64,000 nucleotides of DNA from Colwellia_A sp047621305 (GCA_047621305.1 JBLHNB010000001.1:1-64000), one strand, 5' to 3'; numbered from the stretch's first letter, positions 36,632 through 47,100 are shown. The notes: generated by a model not told the origin, from the sequence alone. Numbers and translations are program-made.

Positions 36632-37051
36632 TTATGCTTGTTTTTTTGTTGTTGTATTTTTAAGTAAAGAAGTAAATGACTTCCCTAGATCCGTTGGCAC
36701 ATTTTTACCTAAATCTAATGGTTTTTCTAAATGGTCTAGTACTGTAATCTGCTGAGCAGTAACGCCAAGTAACAACTGTTTATCTGCGACTTGTACCACC
36801 ACGATACGCTCTTTTGTACCAAGGGAAAGGCTAGTGACTATTTTTAAACCGGAAACATTTTGTTGTGTTACTTGGAATTTTTTCAATACCATAGCACAAG
36901 CAACAATAAGCCCGACAACCATCAACAATGAAATGATCATTGTTGATGAGGCCGTGGTTGCGGTAACGTGTTTACCTACTTGCACCACCTCTTCTTGAGC
37001 AAAGCTGCTCAAAGTGAAAAATAGCAAATATAAAACAACCAATAAGCGCAT
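36632..37051 (-). CDS. fliO: Flagellar export assembly protein FliO
   Basis: The 139-residue protein has a signal-like N-terminus, one membrane helix (about residues 38-58) and a small cytoplasmic domain with the FliO pattern IVTSLSLGTKERIVVVQVADKQLLLGVT. It helps assemble the FliP ring. It lies 12 bases after fliN. Confidence 0.9.
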   Translation of the reverse strand: MRLLVVLYLLFFTLSSFAQEEVVQVGKHVTATTASSTMIISLLMVVGLIVACAMVLKKFQVTQQNVSGLKIVTSLSLGTKERIVVVQVADKQLLLGVTAQQITVLDHLEKPLDLGKNVPTDLGKSFTSLLKNTTTKKQA

Positions 37052-37063
37052 GTTATCTCTTTC

Positions 37064-37447
37064 TTATTTAAGTTTCTTGATACGTTCTATTTGACTAATA
37101 ACGTCAGTTAAACGAATACCGAATTTATCATTAACAACAACAACTTCACCATGAGCGATTAACGTGCCGTTAACCATCACGTCTAGTGACTCACCCGCCA
37201 CACGATCTAATTCAACTACAGAGCCTTGATTGAGCTGTAATAAATTACGAATACTAATATGACTGCGCCCTACTTCCATAGAAATAGTTACAGGAATATC
37301 TAGAATGGCATCAAGTTTACGTTTTTCTGCCCCTGTTATTGGCGCGTCTTCTTCTAATTCGTCCAATTCAACCGTTTCAGCTTCAGAGGCGGCCTGTTCA
37401 TCCATTGCTTCATCCCACATCCCTAAATCTTCATTGTCATCACTCAT
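37064..37447 (-). CDS. fliN: Flagellar motor switch protein FliN
   Basis: The 127-residue protein has an acidic N-terminal tail (about 45 residues) and the C-terminal SpoA domain: ILDIPVTISMEVGRSHISI, LLQLNQGSVVELDRVAGE and VVVVNDKFGIRLTDV. With FliM it forms the lower C-ring. A 127-base gap separates it from fliM and contains a duplicated atacttgtta near 37470-37490. Confidence 0.95.
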   Translation of the reverse strand: MSDDNEDLGMWDEAMDEQAASEAETVELDELEEDAPITGAEKRKLDAILDIPVTISMEVGRSHISIRNLLQLNQGSVVELDRVAGESLDVMVNGTLIAHGEVVVVNDKFGIRLTDVISQIERIKKLK

Positions 37448-37574
37448 GCTGGCCTCAACCTATTTAATACTTGTTAATACTTGTTAATACGTTGCTTTAT
37501 TGAACCTGGTATACCCTTCAATAAAAACTCATTCATTCCACATAAACACGCGCGGAAAATTAAAAATAATGCGA

Positions 37575-38639
37575 TTAATCTAAATCCACTTCTAAAAGGT
37601 GTAAATCGCCATCACTGTCTAAGCGCTTACCTCCTTTGGTTAAAATGGTTAGTTCATTTTTAACCGACTCTGGACGTTTAATTTTTGATTCTATTTTTAA
37701 TGCAATGTTATCTCTGCTTTTACCAAGTTTTGCTCTAAAACTCGGTAAACTTTCAATCAATACCGTAACAAACTCAGGTACTTCTATCGGAATAATATCA
37801 CCTACTTTTAGATCCATTATTCGTGATAACGGTATATCAACTTCGATGAACTTAGTGGTAAGTGCGACGGAAACATCCATGATTTCATCACGAAGTGCTT
37901 TTGACCAACGCATGTCAGTATCTTCTTTATCATTTTGCACCCCCGCATCAAGTAATTCACGAATGGGTTCAAGCATTGAATAAGGTAAGGCCACATGAAA
38001 ATCACCACCGCCACCATCAAGTTCAATATGAAACGAACTGATCACTACAACTTCAGTTGGACTAACAATGTTAGCCATTGCGGGGTTAACTTCAGAATCG
38101 AGGTATTCAAAAGAAACATCCATTACTGGCGACCAAGCTTCTTTATAATCTTCAAAAATTAGCTTAAGCAACATTTGAATAATACGGCGCTCAGTGGGTG
38201 TAAACTCACGACCCTCAATTTTTGCATGGTAGCGACCATCACCACCAAAGAAGTTATCAACTAAAATAAAAACGAGTCGAGCTTCCATGGTGATCAATGC
38301 CGTCCCTTTTAAAGGACGAAAACGCACCATATTCAAGCTTGTCGGTACAAACAAGGTATGTACGTACTCACCAAACTTAATCATTTGTATGCCGTTTATT
38401 GAAACTTCAGCAGTACGTCGCATCATGTTGAATAAACTAATACGCATGTGGCGAGCAAAACGCTCATTAACCATTTCAAGCGTAGGCATTCGACCACGAA
38501 CAATACGATCTTGAGATGAGAAATCATAGTCGCTCATACCGTCTTGTTCGGCAAAGTCCTCGGCTACTTCCTCTTCTTCAACATCGTCGACGCCATGTAA
38601 TAAAGCATCAATCTCGTCTTGGGATAATAAATCACTCAC
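37575..38639 (-). CDS. fliM: Flagellar motor switch protein FliM
   Basis: The 354-residue protein begins with the CheY-binding peptide LLSQDEIDALLHGV (residues 4-17), then an acidic linker, the CheC-like middle domain (with the GGxG-type VDNFFGGDGRYH) and a C-terminal SpoA domain. CheY-P docks on the N-terminal peptide and changes rotation. The same type of peptide recurs three times in the CheA of this window. Confidence 0.96.
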   Translation of the reverse strand: MSDLLSQDEIDALLHGVDDVEEEEVAEDFAEQDGMSDYDFSSQDRIVRGRMPTLEMVNERFARHMRISLFNMMRRTAEVSINGIQMIKFGEYVHTLFVPTSLNMVRFRPLKGTALITMEARLVFILVDNFFGGDGRYHAKIEGREFTPTERRIIQMLLKLIFEDYKEAWSPVMDVSFEYLDSEVNPAMANIVSPTEVVVISSFHIELDGGGGDFHVALPYSMLEPIRELLDAGVQNDKEDTDMRWSKALRDEIMDVSVALTTKFIEVDIPLSRIMDLKVGDIIPIEVPEFVTVLIESLPSFRAKLGKSRDNIALKIESKIKRPESVKNELTILTKGGKRLDSDGDLHLLEVDLD

Positions 38640-38727
38640 TTGTTAGTCTCTTTCTCTCATCATCAATGTCAATTATTTATAACCGTGGTTAATTTTAATT
38701 TACAAAGCAGTACGATTAATTTTAGGC

Positions 38728-39279
38728 TTATTGCATTACAAAACCAGTAAACAATACTTGCTCGACCACCTTGCTACCTTCGATATCAGTCATTGACTTT
38801 TGCACTTCCGCCAAAGCATGTTGCTTAAGCGATACTTTACCTGCACTGGTTGCCAGATCATCAGCATTTGCTAACGAAAAAACAGATAATAAAGTGCTTT
38901 CAATCAAAGGGATGTGTTTACGAGCTGACTCTTCATTCTCGCCGCCCCTAACTAATAGTTGTGCTCGGATCTCTACAAACCGATCTCGAGATGCTCCTGG
39001 CACATTAAAGCGAAAGGCGCGTGGCATAGACACATAAATGGCGGTACCAACACTCACACTTGTTGATTCTTGAGCCCCCTCACTAACCTCACCTTTCTTG
39101 GCGTCACCAGAGCTAGCAGTGACTTGGGCAGCAGGAACATCGTCACTTGAACCCATAAAAAAGAATGCCGCACCACCACCGATTGCTAAAATGGCAATTA
39201 CAGCGATAATCATGATCATTTTTTTCTTTTTACCGGCCGAGTTATCCAACTCTAGCTCGTTCTCTTTACCCTCTGCCAT
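38728..39279 (-). CDS. fliL: Flagellar basal-body protein FliL
   Basis: The 183-residue protein has a basic stretch KKKK, one membrane helix (about 20-42), a low-complexity linker and a periplasmic domain starting YVSMPRAFRFNV. FliL surrounds and supports the stators. The 83-base gap to fliK has no promoter with correct sigma-54 spacing, so it is probably in the fliK transcript. Confidence 0.93.
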   Translation of the reverse strand: MAEGKENELELDNSAGKKKKMIMIIAVIAILAIGGGAAFFFMGSSDDVPAAQVTASSGDAKKGEVSEGAQESTSVSVGTAIYVSMPRAFRFNVPGASRDRFVEIRAQLLVRGGENEESARKHIPLIESTLLSVFSLANADDLATSAGKVSLKQHALAEVQKSMTDIEGSKVVEQVLFTGFVMQ

Positions 39280-39362
39280 GATTTTCCCTTAATTTATTTT
39301 CAATAGGTAAACTATATCCTTGAATGCATATTGAGCCAACGTGTTTTCTTTAAATATGAGTA

Positions 39363-41405
39363 TTATGCGTAATAATCAACACCTGATGACGAAGCTTTAA
39401 CCAGTTTAGCGGGATTAATCGCGAGGTTTTGTTCCAGATCATCTTCATTTCCATTATGACTAGACTTTTTGTTTTGAGTATTCTGCTCTTCATTATCTGC
39501 CGATTGTTGATCTTGTTGCTCAATATTTGCATCACCCACATCAATACCACTTTCTGCAAGCATACTTTTAAGTTTATCTATATTTTCTTCAACGGCTTCT
39601 TTAGCTTGTTGGTTTTGCACCATAAAACTCACTACCGCTTGTTCATTTTGTAGGTTAACACGAATACTCATGCTGCCAAGTTCAGCAGGGTCTAATTGTA
39701 TTTCAATTTGCTGAATTTTTTGGTTGATCATGATCATGACTTTATCTTTTACCGCATTCGTAAAATCTTTTTTATAGACAGCTATCGTTTCACTTTGTAA
39801 AGCAACAGCCGATTTTTGTGACTGCGATAACTCACTCGTCATATTACTCATTATAGATTCAAAATGTTGGCTGGCTCGAATGCCTTCACTTTCTGGTAAT
39901 ATCGCGCGTGGTATTACTGATTCAGCAACAGGGTTAATATTCATTTTTTCGCTGTTGGCAACGATCGCTTGCTTTTTAACACCAACAATATTTTGTTCTA
40001 TTTCGTCTATTGCTATGCTCAACTCTTCGTTAGTTACATCTTTTTGCGGATTTTGAGCGTTTTTATTTTGATCGCCCGTATTATTTTGTTCCATAAAACT
40101 CGCTGTAGACTGATTTACTGTACGTGGGTTACCTTGCGTACTTTCATTCAATAGCACCGCTTTATCTGACATTGCATTAACAGACAAACCCGCAGCAACA
40201 TTGATACTTTTATCACTGCCTTTATCTTCTATTACCCCCTTGTCACTGCGCAATTCATCTGAAAATTGTGCCGATAAATGAACAAGATTGTCACCCTCTT
40301 TTTTATCCGTTACATTCGTGTTTTTATTTGTTATTTTTTTATCTGAAAATTCCTGTTCAGTCGTGCCTTTAACCGTATCGTTTATAGAATATTTTACTTT
40401 TTCTTCTATAGTGTATTTTACAGCTCCTTCCTCAAGATATTTCACATTATCTTTTACAACGCCAATGACGGTGTCGTTTACAGTACCTTTTATTGTATCA
40501 AGCTCACCACTACTTATCACTTGGTCTTCTTCACCGCTTAATATTTCTGTATTTAATTCACTATCAGTCGCTTGTTTTATTGATTGGTCTTGCGCTTGAT
40601 TAGTTGCTGTCGCTATCGATACGGCTTTTAAGTTAACTGGCGTTTTTCCGATGATATCTGCTGCGTTTTCATCTAAAAGCTCTAACTCACTTGCGGTTAA
40701 CTCAACGTCACCTGCTGTTAATGGTTGATTGTCTTTTAACATCGCCAAACGAACTGACAGTTGTTCTGCTGTTAGTTTTTCTGAAATTGGCTCATCCCGC
40801 CCTGCAATGTTATCTGCTGCGATTACATTCGCAGACAGATCACCGGCAAGGTTCTTTGTTGTCAAAATATCACTATTAATCAATGTTGCTAGGTTTTTTT
40901 CTTCCATTATTTGATCTTGAGCCCCTAAGCGTCCATTGGTCTGCTCGATCTTAGAAAGTATTTTATCTGATGATGTAATAAAGCTTAGTAGTTGTAGGGT
41001 AATATCTTGGTTAATTTTTTGATTTTTTTCTTTGGTTTCTTTGGTTTCTGCGACTAAAATTTGTTCAATAATAGCATTTTGTTCAAACCTTGTAGTATCT
41101 TCAGCGCTCACATCATCTTTTTCATTACTCGCATTGCTCTCACTGTTAGCGGCTATTTTTTGATCTGCTGATACACCTTCACTATTATTACGTTTATCTA
41201 CATTACGCTCGGTAGCGTTAGGATTATTTTTGCTATGACCGTCATTTCTTGCCTCTTTGCCACCATTGTCTTCGAGATAATGCTGTTCAACTAAATCAGA
41301 AAAAGTACTATCTGCGTCAGATGGATTTTTTGAACCTTGTAGGTTAACCACCTTAGTATCAGTAACTTGAGGTGTTGAAATGGGTAATACACTCACATGC
41401 GGCAT
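39363..41405 (-). CDS. fliK: Flagellar hook-length control protein FliK
   Basis: The 680-residue protein has a long, low-complexity, Asp/Asn/Glu/Lys-rich ruler region and the conserved C-terminal domain (about 560-645) with LDPAELGSMSIRVNLQNEQ and VSFMVQNQQAKEAVEENIDKL (shown in parts). Around residues 305-350 a degenerate repeat of about 8-12 residues appears (VKDNVKY, GAVKYTIEE, KVKYSINDTVKG). At 680 residues it is longer than the enterobacterial protein (about 405), as is common in marine relatives. Confidence 0.92.
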   Translation of the reverse strand: MPHVSVLPISTPQVTDTKVVNLQGSKNPSDADSTFSDLVEQHYLEDNGGKEARNDGHSKNNPNATERNVDKRNNSEGVSADQKIAANSESNASNEKDDVSAEDTTRFEQNAIIEQILVAETKETKEKNQKINQDITLQLLSFITSSDKILSKIEQTNGRLGAQDQIMEEKNLATLINSDILTTKNLAGDLSANVIAADNIAGRDEPISEKLTAEQLSVRLAMLKDNQPLTAGDVELTASELELLDENAADIIGKTPVNLKAVSIATATNQAQDQSIKQATDSELNTEILSGEEDQVISSGELDTIKGTVNDTVIGVVKDNVKYLEEGAVKYTIEEKVKYSINDTVKGTTEQEFSDKKITNKNTNVTDKKEGDNLVHLSAQFSDELRSDKGVIEDKGSDKSINVAAGLSVNAMSDKAVLLNESTQGNPRTVNQSTASFMEQNNTGDQNKNAQNPQKDVTNEELSIAIDEIEQNIVGVKKQAIVANSEKMNINPVAESVIPRAILPESEGIRASQHFESIMSNMTSELSQSQKSAVALQSETIAVYKKDFTNAVKDKVMIMINQKIQQIEIQLDPAELGSMSIRVNLQNEQAVVSFMVQNQQAKEAVEENIDKLKSMLAESGIDVGDANIEQQDQQSADNEEQNTQNKKSSHNGNEDDLEQNLAINPAKLVKASSSGVDYYA

Positions 41406-41457
41406 AAGTATTCCTAAGGATCTTTAACGATTATTCAAACAATATTGTTATTTATGA

Positions 41458-41473
41458 AGCAAAAGCTGTTCCA
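41458..41473 (-). promoter_or_regulatory. Sigma-54 promoter of the fliK operon
   Basis: Minus-strand TGGAACAGCTTTTGCT carries GG and GC at the correct offset, with a good -12 half (TTTGCT). It lies 52 bases upstream of the fliK ATG in the 120-base gap after fliJ. Confidence 0.65.
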
Positions 41474-41525
41474 CACTTTAACATTGTTAATAGTTATCTA
41501 ATGAAACAACACTTTTCTGTCGTAT

Positions 41526-41966
41526 TTAGAGGTGGCGACGAACAAATTGTTGAGTGGCAATTTCATCAAACATGAGTTGTTCACGTTTGTTAGCAATAAG
41601 TGTGTTCGCTTTTAATTTTTTGTTTCTCAGCAGTTCAACGGCTTGAATTTTTTGCCTTTGGTCTAACCACTGTTTTTTTCGTTGCACTACAAGCGCCTTT
41701 GATTGCTCAACAGCAATACTCATTTGCTCTGACGCATTATCTAATTTAGCAATAAAAGCATGAAAGTGGCTAAAGGTAATACTGTCAATACCCGTTGTTG
41801 AACGTTGATTTAAACGTTTCATATATTCCAGACGATAATCACTGACACTCTCTAAACGCTGAATGTTTTGTTGATAGTCTAATTCAGCCGCTTGTAATTG
41901 CTGTGCCGCTTTATTTTCTTTATCTTTCTCATACTTATACAGGGTATTAAGTTGCTTCAGTGACAT
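41526..41966 (-). CDS. fliJ: Flagellar export chaperone FliJ
   Basis: The 146-residue, almost wholly coiled-coil protein has the FliJ spacing of charged residues and a basic C-terminus. FliJ joins the FliI ATPase ring to FlhA. It lies 45 bases after fliI and is the last gene of the fliE-J run. Confidence 0.9.
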   Translation of the reverse strand: MSLKQLNTLYKYEKDKENKAAQQLQAAELDYQQNIQRLESVSDYRLEYMKRLNQRSTTGIDSITFSHFHAFIAKLDNASEQMSIAVEQSKALVVQRKKQWLDQRQKIQAVELLRNKKLKANTLIANKREQLMFDEIATQQFVRRHL

Positions 41967-42011
41967 TATAATTCCTTACTAATCAAGGTAAAAGTATGTA
42001 TTTTACTAAGC

Positions 42012-43397
42012 CTATTGATTTTGTTGAGCATGTGCTTGCGCTGCAGCTAAAATTTCTTGAAGTTGGGTCAAACTTTGATCGTAGGGGATCACTTCTGTCA
42101 TTTTTTGTTGTAAGAAAAAATTAATAACCGGTAATAAACTTATGGCTTGGTCAATACGAGGATCATTACCTTTACTGTACGCGCCAATGGAAATTAAATC
42201 TTTATTTTGCTGATAAAGCGAATAAACCTGTTTAAGTTCACGCGCCAGTTGTTGATGTTCGGCGCTTGTTACCATTGGCATCACTCGACTTATCGACCCT
42301 TCAATATCAACAGCAGGATAGTGCCCTGAATCAGCTAAAGCTCTTGATAAAACAATATGGCCATCAAGTATTGCTCGTGCCGCATCAGCAATGGGATCTT
42401 GTAAATCATCACCTTCAGTTAACACAGTAAAAAAAGCCGTGATAGAGCCTTGACCGTCTCCGCCATTGCCTGCACGTTCAACTAATTGAGGTAACTTTGA
42501 GAATACTGAAGGCGGGTAACCTTTGGTTGCTGGCGGCTCACCAACAGCAAGCGCAATTTCACGTTGCGCTTGGGCATAACGTGTGAGTGAGTCGACAAGC
42601 AGTAACACACTCAAACCCTGATCTCTAAAATATTCAGCAATTTGCAGCGCTGTTTCACAACCTTTTAACCGCATCAATGGTGAGTTATCAGCTGGAGCGG
42701 CAACGACTACCGATCTTTTTCTTCCTTCTTCGCCCAGGATCTCTTCTATAAATTCTTTTACTTCTCGACCACGTTCACCGATAAGACCAACGACAATAAC
42801 ATCTGCGGTCGTGCCTTTGGTCATCATACCTAACAACACACTTTTACCGACACCAGAGCCGGCAAAAAGCCCCATACGCTGCCCTATACCTACCGTCAAA
42901 AAGCTATTAATAGCGCGCACGCCAACATCCAAGGGCTTGGTGATCGCACGGCGTAATAAAGGGTTCATTGGTTTACTGTCATGATGATAATCATCACTGG
43001 CTTTAATCGGGCCTTTGCCATCAATAGGTTTGCCAACGCCATCAAGTACTCTGCCCAATAAGTCCATCGATAAGGGTAAACGCGCTTTAGTTGATAAGGG
43101 TACCACGCGGGCACCCGGTAAAACGCCCTGCAGACTTTGTTCAGGCATTAGATACGTTTTATCTTGTTCGAAACCCACAACTTCAGCAATAAGGTCACCT
43201 TGGGATGTTTCAACTAAACACTGACTGCCTACATGTGCTTTAACACCAACAGCTTCAAGTGTTAAACCAACAACACGCACTAAACGCCCCGCCACTGATA
43301 TTTTGTGGGGGTGAATAAATGACTGACAGTTTTTTAGTCTGTTATTGAGATTATCACTACTACGGTTTTCAATATCAGGCATCATATTTTTTGACAC
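42012..43397 (-). CDS. fliI: Flagellum-specific export ATPase FliI
   Basis: The 461-residue F1-beta-like ATPase has Walker A in GLFAGSGVGKSVLLGMM, LIGERGREVKEFIEE, and the Walker B strand LSVLLLVDSLTRYAQAQREI. Length and motifs are normal. It follows fliH by 13 bases. Confidence 0.96.
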   Translation of the reverse strand: MSKNMMPDIENRSSDNLNNRLKNCQSFIHPHKISVAGRLVRVVGLTLEAVGVKAHVGSQCLVETSQGDLIAEVVGFEQDKTYLMPEQSLQGVLPGARVVPLSTKARLPLSMDLLGRVLDGVGKPIDGKGPIKASDDYHHDSKPMNPLLRRAITKPLDVGVRAINSFLTVGIGQRMGLFAGSGVGKSVLLGMMTKGTTADVIVVGLIGERGREVKEFIEEILGEEGRKRSVVVAAPADNSPLMRLKGCETALQIAEYFRDQGLSVLLLVDSLTRYAQAQREIALAVGEPPATKGYPPSVFSKLPQLVERAGNGGDGQGSITAFFTVLTEGDDLQDPIADAARAILDGHIVLSRALADSGHYPAVDIEGSISRVMPMVTSAEHQQLARELKQVYSLYQQNKDLISIGAYSKGNDPRIDQAISLLPVINFFLQQKMTEVIPYDQSLTQLQEILAAAQAHAQQNQ

Positions 43398-43410
43398 TTA
43401 TCACAATTTT

Positions 43411-44214
43411 TTATTGATGTAAGGCATCTTGCAAAAATGATTCCAAGACCTCTTTAAGACGAGATTTTACGCTAAGATCTATATTAGATGTGCTATTTTC
43501 TATTTGGCAACTACCTGGTTCTAGTTGTGGGGCAGCTAATAATCGCCAGCCTTGTTTTAGTATATATTCTTCACCAAATTGTTCTTCAACACGTTTAATA
43601 TCATCAGGATGTATTAATATTTGTGTTTGTGCATCTTGACTAGGTAATGCTTTAATACCCATAACAATAGCAGAGGTAATAATATCAGGATTAATTTTTG
43701 CTTCCTGTAAAGTAACTGCCTCGGTTAGTTGTACTACCAAATGTAATAGTTGTTCTTCGGTGTTTTTTTCGACCTTTTTTAACGGTTGATGAAGTTGTTC
43801 AACCAATAACTGCCAATCTGCGGACAATTTATCTATGGTTTCTTTGCCTTCAATAAGACCGGTTTCAACGCCTTCGTCATGACCAAGTTTTAAGCCGTCT
43901 TCATGACCTGCACTTTTTCCTTCATCGAAACCTTTAGCAAAGCCATCTTCTTTACCTTGGTTAAAGCCTTCATCAAAAGCGGCTTGGCGAATTTCATCAA
44001 TGTCTTCTGCGGTTAACGGAACAACCTCTTCAACCTCTAAATCTTCCGGTGGTTCATAACGCCAAGTACTCTTTTTTCCTAGCGCATTGGTTTTATCGTC
44101 ACCTGTTTTATCAACCTCAATGGAGGGCAATGACCAAACATCGATATGTTGCTCATCGTCACCATTTGGTTCAGGTTTAGGTTCAGTTTCATTCTTGTTA
44201 TCAGGATTTGTCAT
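43411..44214 (-). CDS. fliH: Flagellar export regulator FliH
   Basis: The 267-residue protein has an acidic N-terminal tail, a Gly-every-four-residues stretch (FNQGKEDGFAKGFDEG then KSAGHEDGLKLG, the GxxxG repeats typical of FliH), and a C-terminal domain like V-type ATPase subunit E. It binds FliI and the C-ring. The 16-base gap to fliG is typical of the operon. Confidence 0.92.
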   Translation of the reverse strand: MTNPDNKNETEPKPEPNGDDEQHIDVWSLPSIEVDKTGDDKTNALGKKSTWRYEPPEDLEVEEVVPLTAEDIDEIRQAAFDEGFNQGKEDGFAKGFDEGKSAGHEDGLKLGHDEGVETGLIEGKETIDKLSADWQLLVEQLHQPLKKVEKNTEEQLLHLVVQLTEAVTLQEAKINPDIITSAIVMGIKALPSQDAQTQILIHPDDIKRVEEQFGEEYILKQGWRLLAAPQLEPGSCQIENSTSNIDLSVKSRLKEVLESFLQDALHQ

Positions 44215-44230
44215 TTACCCGCTAATCTCA

Positions 44231-45280
44231 TTATAAAAATTCATCGCCACCACCTGCGCCACCTAACATAATTTCGCCTGCGTCAGATAATCGACGAGCA
44301 ATTGATAGAATTTCTTTTTGTGCGGCTTCAACTTCGGTAATACGCACAGGCCCCATAGCTTCGAGGTCATCAATAAGTAATTCGGCAGCGCGTTTTGACA
44401 TGTTGGCCAGAATTTTTTCTTTTAATACATCATCAGCCCCTTTGATCGCCTTCATTAATGCATCTTGTTGTACATCACGAAGTATTGCTTGAATACCACG
44501 GTCATCAACATCAGCGAGATTTTCAAATACGAACATAAGATCTTGGATTTGTTGGCTCATTTCTTCATCATGCTCACGAATAGAGTCCATCAAGACGCCT
44601 TCAACATTCGACTCAAGGAAGTTCATAATATCAGCTGCCGCTTTTAACCCACCCATTTTCGCCGCTTGAGCACCCGCTTGGCCAGCAAATTGCTTCTCCA
44701 TTATCTCATTTAATTCTTGTAAAGCTGCGGGTTGTACTTCTTCTAGATTAGCAATACGCATCATTAAGTCTAAACGTACTTTGTCAGCAAATTGACCTAG
44801 GATTTCTGCAGATTGGTCTGGTTCCAAATAAGATAAAACGATGGTTTGAATTTGAGGATGCTCATTACGAATAATGTTAGCCACTTGTTTAGAGTCCATC
44901 CATTTCAATGAATCTAAACCTTTGGCACCACTGCCCATAACAATTTGATCAATTAAGTTCCCTGCTTTGTCTTCACCTAAAGCCGCCGTTAATGCTCTAC
45001 GAACAAACTCTTCAGACTGAAAGCCGATCGTACTGAAATTTTGAATTTCTTGAATAAAAAGCTTATGTACTGCGGTTATTTTCTCTTGGGTAAAATCGTC
45101 CATACCCGCCATGATCATGCCAACTTGCTGCACTTGTTTAGGCTCAAGGTGTTTTAATATTTGTGCTGCATCTTCTTCAGATAAGCTCAATAACAATATC
45201 GCTGCTTTTTCAGCACCGTCAAGCTTGTCGGTATCAAAACCAGCAGGTGAAGGTGCTAATTCTAGGGGTTCATCACTCAT
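44231..45280 (-). CDS. fliG: Flagellar motor switch protein FliG
   Basis: The 349-residue protein has the three armadillo-like domains. The C-terminal torque helix segment IDDLEAMGPVRITEVEAAQ carries the conserved charged residues that meet the stator, and the EHPQ motif (RNEHPQIQTIVLSYL) is present in the middle domain. It overlaps fliF by 8 bases. Confidence 0.96.
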   Translation of the reverse strand: MSDEPLELAPSPAGFDTDKLDGAEKAAILLLSLSEEDAAQILKHLEPKQVQQVGMIMAGMDDFTQEKITAVHKLFIQEIQNFSTIGFQSEEFVRRALTAALGEDKAGNLIDQIVMGSGAKGLDSLKWMDSKQVANIIRNEHPQIQTIVLSYLEPDQSAEILGQFADKVRLDLMMRIANLEEVQPAALQELNEIMEKQFAGQAGAQAAKMGGLKAAADIMNFLESNVEGVLMDSIREHDEEMSQQIQDLMFVFENLADVDDRGIQAILRDVQQDALMKAIKGADDVLKEKILANMSKRAAELLIDDLEAMGPVRITEVEAAQKEILSIARRLSDAGEIMLGGAGGGDEFL

Positions 45281-47006
45281 CTTCGTTCAACCAACTTTTC
45301 ACAACTTGCGAGGATAATTCAGGCTCATTGGCAACTAGTGCCCGAACCGCTTTAAGTATATCTTCATCTCGATGCAAATCAGGTAATTGTAAACTACCAT
45401 CGGGAGCAAAACCCACTGCGCCTGCATCGAACTCAGATGTTAACATATCCATGGTTTCATCACCTAAGTCAATATGACTATCAAGTGATTTATCACCATA
45501 ATCTGAAGGTGTTTGATCTGGGTAGATTAAACGTTTCAGCATAGGACGAACCACAGCGACAATAAGAATGATGATCACCAATGCACCCATCACTAATTTA
45601 AGCGACTTCAGGAACCAAGCTTGTTCATACACAGGAATATCTTGTTTTTCAGCCACATGTTCACGAGCAAATGGTAGGGAGATGACTTCAAGTACATCTC
45701 CTCGCTGTAGATCAAAGCCAATACTACCTTGTAACAAACGACGAATACTAGCAAGCTCTGCAGCACTTCGTGGCACGTATGTAACAACAGGTACGGTACT
45801 GCCGTCACCATCTCCTTCTGCTGGAGTAGGGACAGCGCTTGATGATAAATAATCCAAGGCCACTGAAACACTTACTCTGCGGATGACACCCGTTTGTTGC
45901 TTAGTATGGCTAATTGCTTCGTCAAGTTCGTAATTTTTAGTAGATTCAGAATGCTTACGACTTGGCATAGCTTTTTGCTGACCGCCCGTTGCATTTTCTG
46001 GAATGTTGGAGTCTAGTGGCGGTTGATTTGAAAGCGCGCCAGGTATTCCGCCTAACATACCACCAATAGTACTGTCTTCCACTTGCATTTCACTTCGTAA
46101 TGCAGGTAAATCTGAATTATAGCGACGTTGTGTTTCTTCCGTATTGGTAAAGTCCATACTGACATCTACTTGAGCCGTATAGTTACTTAAACCAACAACT
46201 GGAATAAGAATGGAATCGATTTTTCCTAGGTACTCACTTTCACGTTTTTGTTCAATTTCGAATTCTTTACGAGAGCGCGAAGAGATTGAGTCTTGTGAAC
46301 CTGAATTTAATAGTCGACCATTTTGGTCTGTTACTGTCACACGATTAGGTGTTAACCCTTGTACAGCAGAGCCGATAATATCAACAACGGCATCCACTTC
46401 TTCTTCTGATAATAAACGTCCTTTTCTTAACGTTAGTACCACAGTTGCAGACGGTGATTTGACTCTTTTGGCAAAAATATTTTCTTTGGGTATGGCTAAT
46501 AAAACTTTAGCGCGAGAAATACTTTGTAATTCTTCAATAGTTCTTGCTAATTGTTGTTCGCGAGCATGCTTAAGGCGCTCACCTTCTAAACGTTGACTAA
46601 CACCAAACCCCATGTCTTGCATGATGATTTCGTTACCATCAACACGCTCATTCGTTAGCCCTTCTCTGGCAAGTATTAATTTTACATTTTGATATTCATC
46701 AACAGGTACTGAAATAGTATTGTTTTCTTGCTGGTATTCCACCTCATTAGCATCAAGAAAATCCATAGTGGTGATAAGTTCAGTCGTTGGTAGTTTTGTT
46801 AAAATGCGATATTCAGGTTGATTCGCCCACATAATAACGAAAACGGCGATGGCTAAACATATTGCTAGCGCCATCACTAACGTTAATTGACGCAAAACAT
46901 CGACATTACCTAATGATGAAGCAAAACCTGATTTTTGTTCATCAGCAACGCTATCCGCATTATCATCGGCAAGTACCATTGAGGTATTGTCTATCGTATC
47001 AGCCAC
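45273..47006 (-). CDS. fliF: Flagellar MS-ring protein FliF
   Basis: The 577-residue protein has two membrane helices (about 35-55 and 445-468), ring-building motifs between them (LARTIEELQSISRAKVLLAIP) and a C-terminal FliG-binding tail (VRALVANEPELSSQVVKSWL). Length is usual. It is the second gene of the fliE operon, 94 bases after fliE. Confidence 0.96.
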   Translation of the reverse strand: MADTIDNTSMVLADDNADSVADEQKSGFASSLGNVDVLRQLTLVMALAICLAIAVFVIMWANQPEYRILTKLPTTELITTMDFLDANEVEYQQENNTISVPVDEYQNVKLILAREGLTNERVDGNEIIMQDMGFGVSQRLEGERLKHAREQQLARTIEELQSISRAKVLLAIPKENIFAKRVKSPSATVVLTLRKGRLLSEEEVDAVVDIIGSAVQGLTPNRVTVTDQNGRLLNSGSQDSISSRSRKEFEIEQKRESEYLGKIDSILIPVVGLSNYTAQVDVSMDFTNTEETQRRYNSDLPALRSEMQVEDSTIGGMLGGIPGALSNQPPLDSNIPENATGGQQKAMPSRKHSESTKNYELDEAISHTKQQTGVIRRVSVSVALDYLSSSAVPTPAEGDGDGSTVPVVTYVPRSAAELASIRRLLQGSIGFDLQRGDVLEVISLPFAREHVAEKQDIPVYEQAWFLKSLKLVMGALVIIILIVAVVRPMLKRLIYPDQTPSDYGDKSLDSHIDLGDETMDMLTSEFDAGAVGFAPDGSLQLPDLHRDEDILKAVRALVANEPELSSQVVKSWLNEDE

Positions 47007-47100
47007 TTAACTTCTCCGCTATACTACTTTCTAATTTTCAATTAATGTAAATTCTATTCACACAAATTCAAATACGAATTTTATTATTAATGATCAATGC

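Noticed and set aside
39280..39362. Sigma-54-like site upstream of fliL (TGGCTC followed by TGCAT)
   Set aside because: GG and GC are 10 bases apart where 12 are required, so it would not be recognised.
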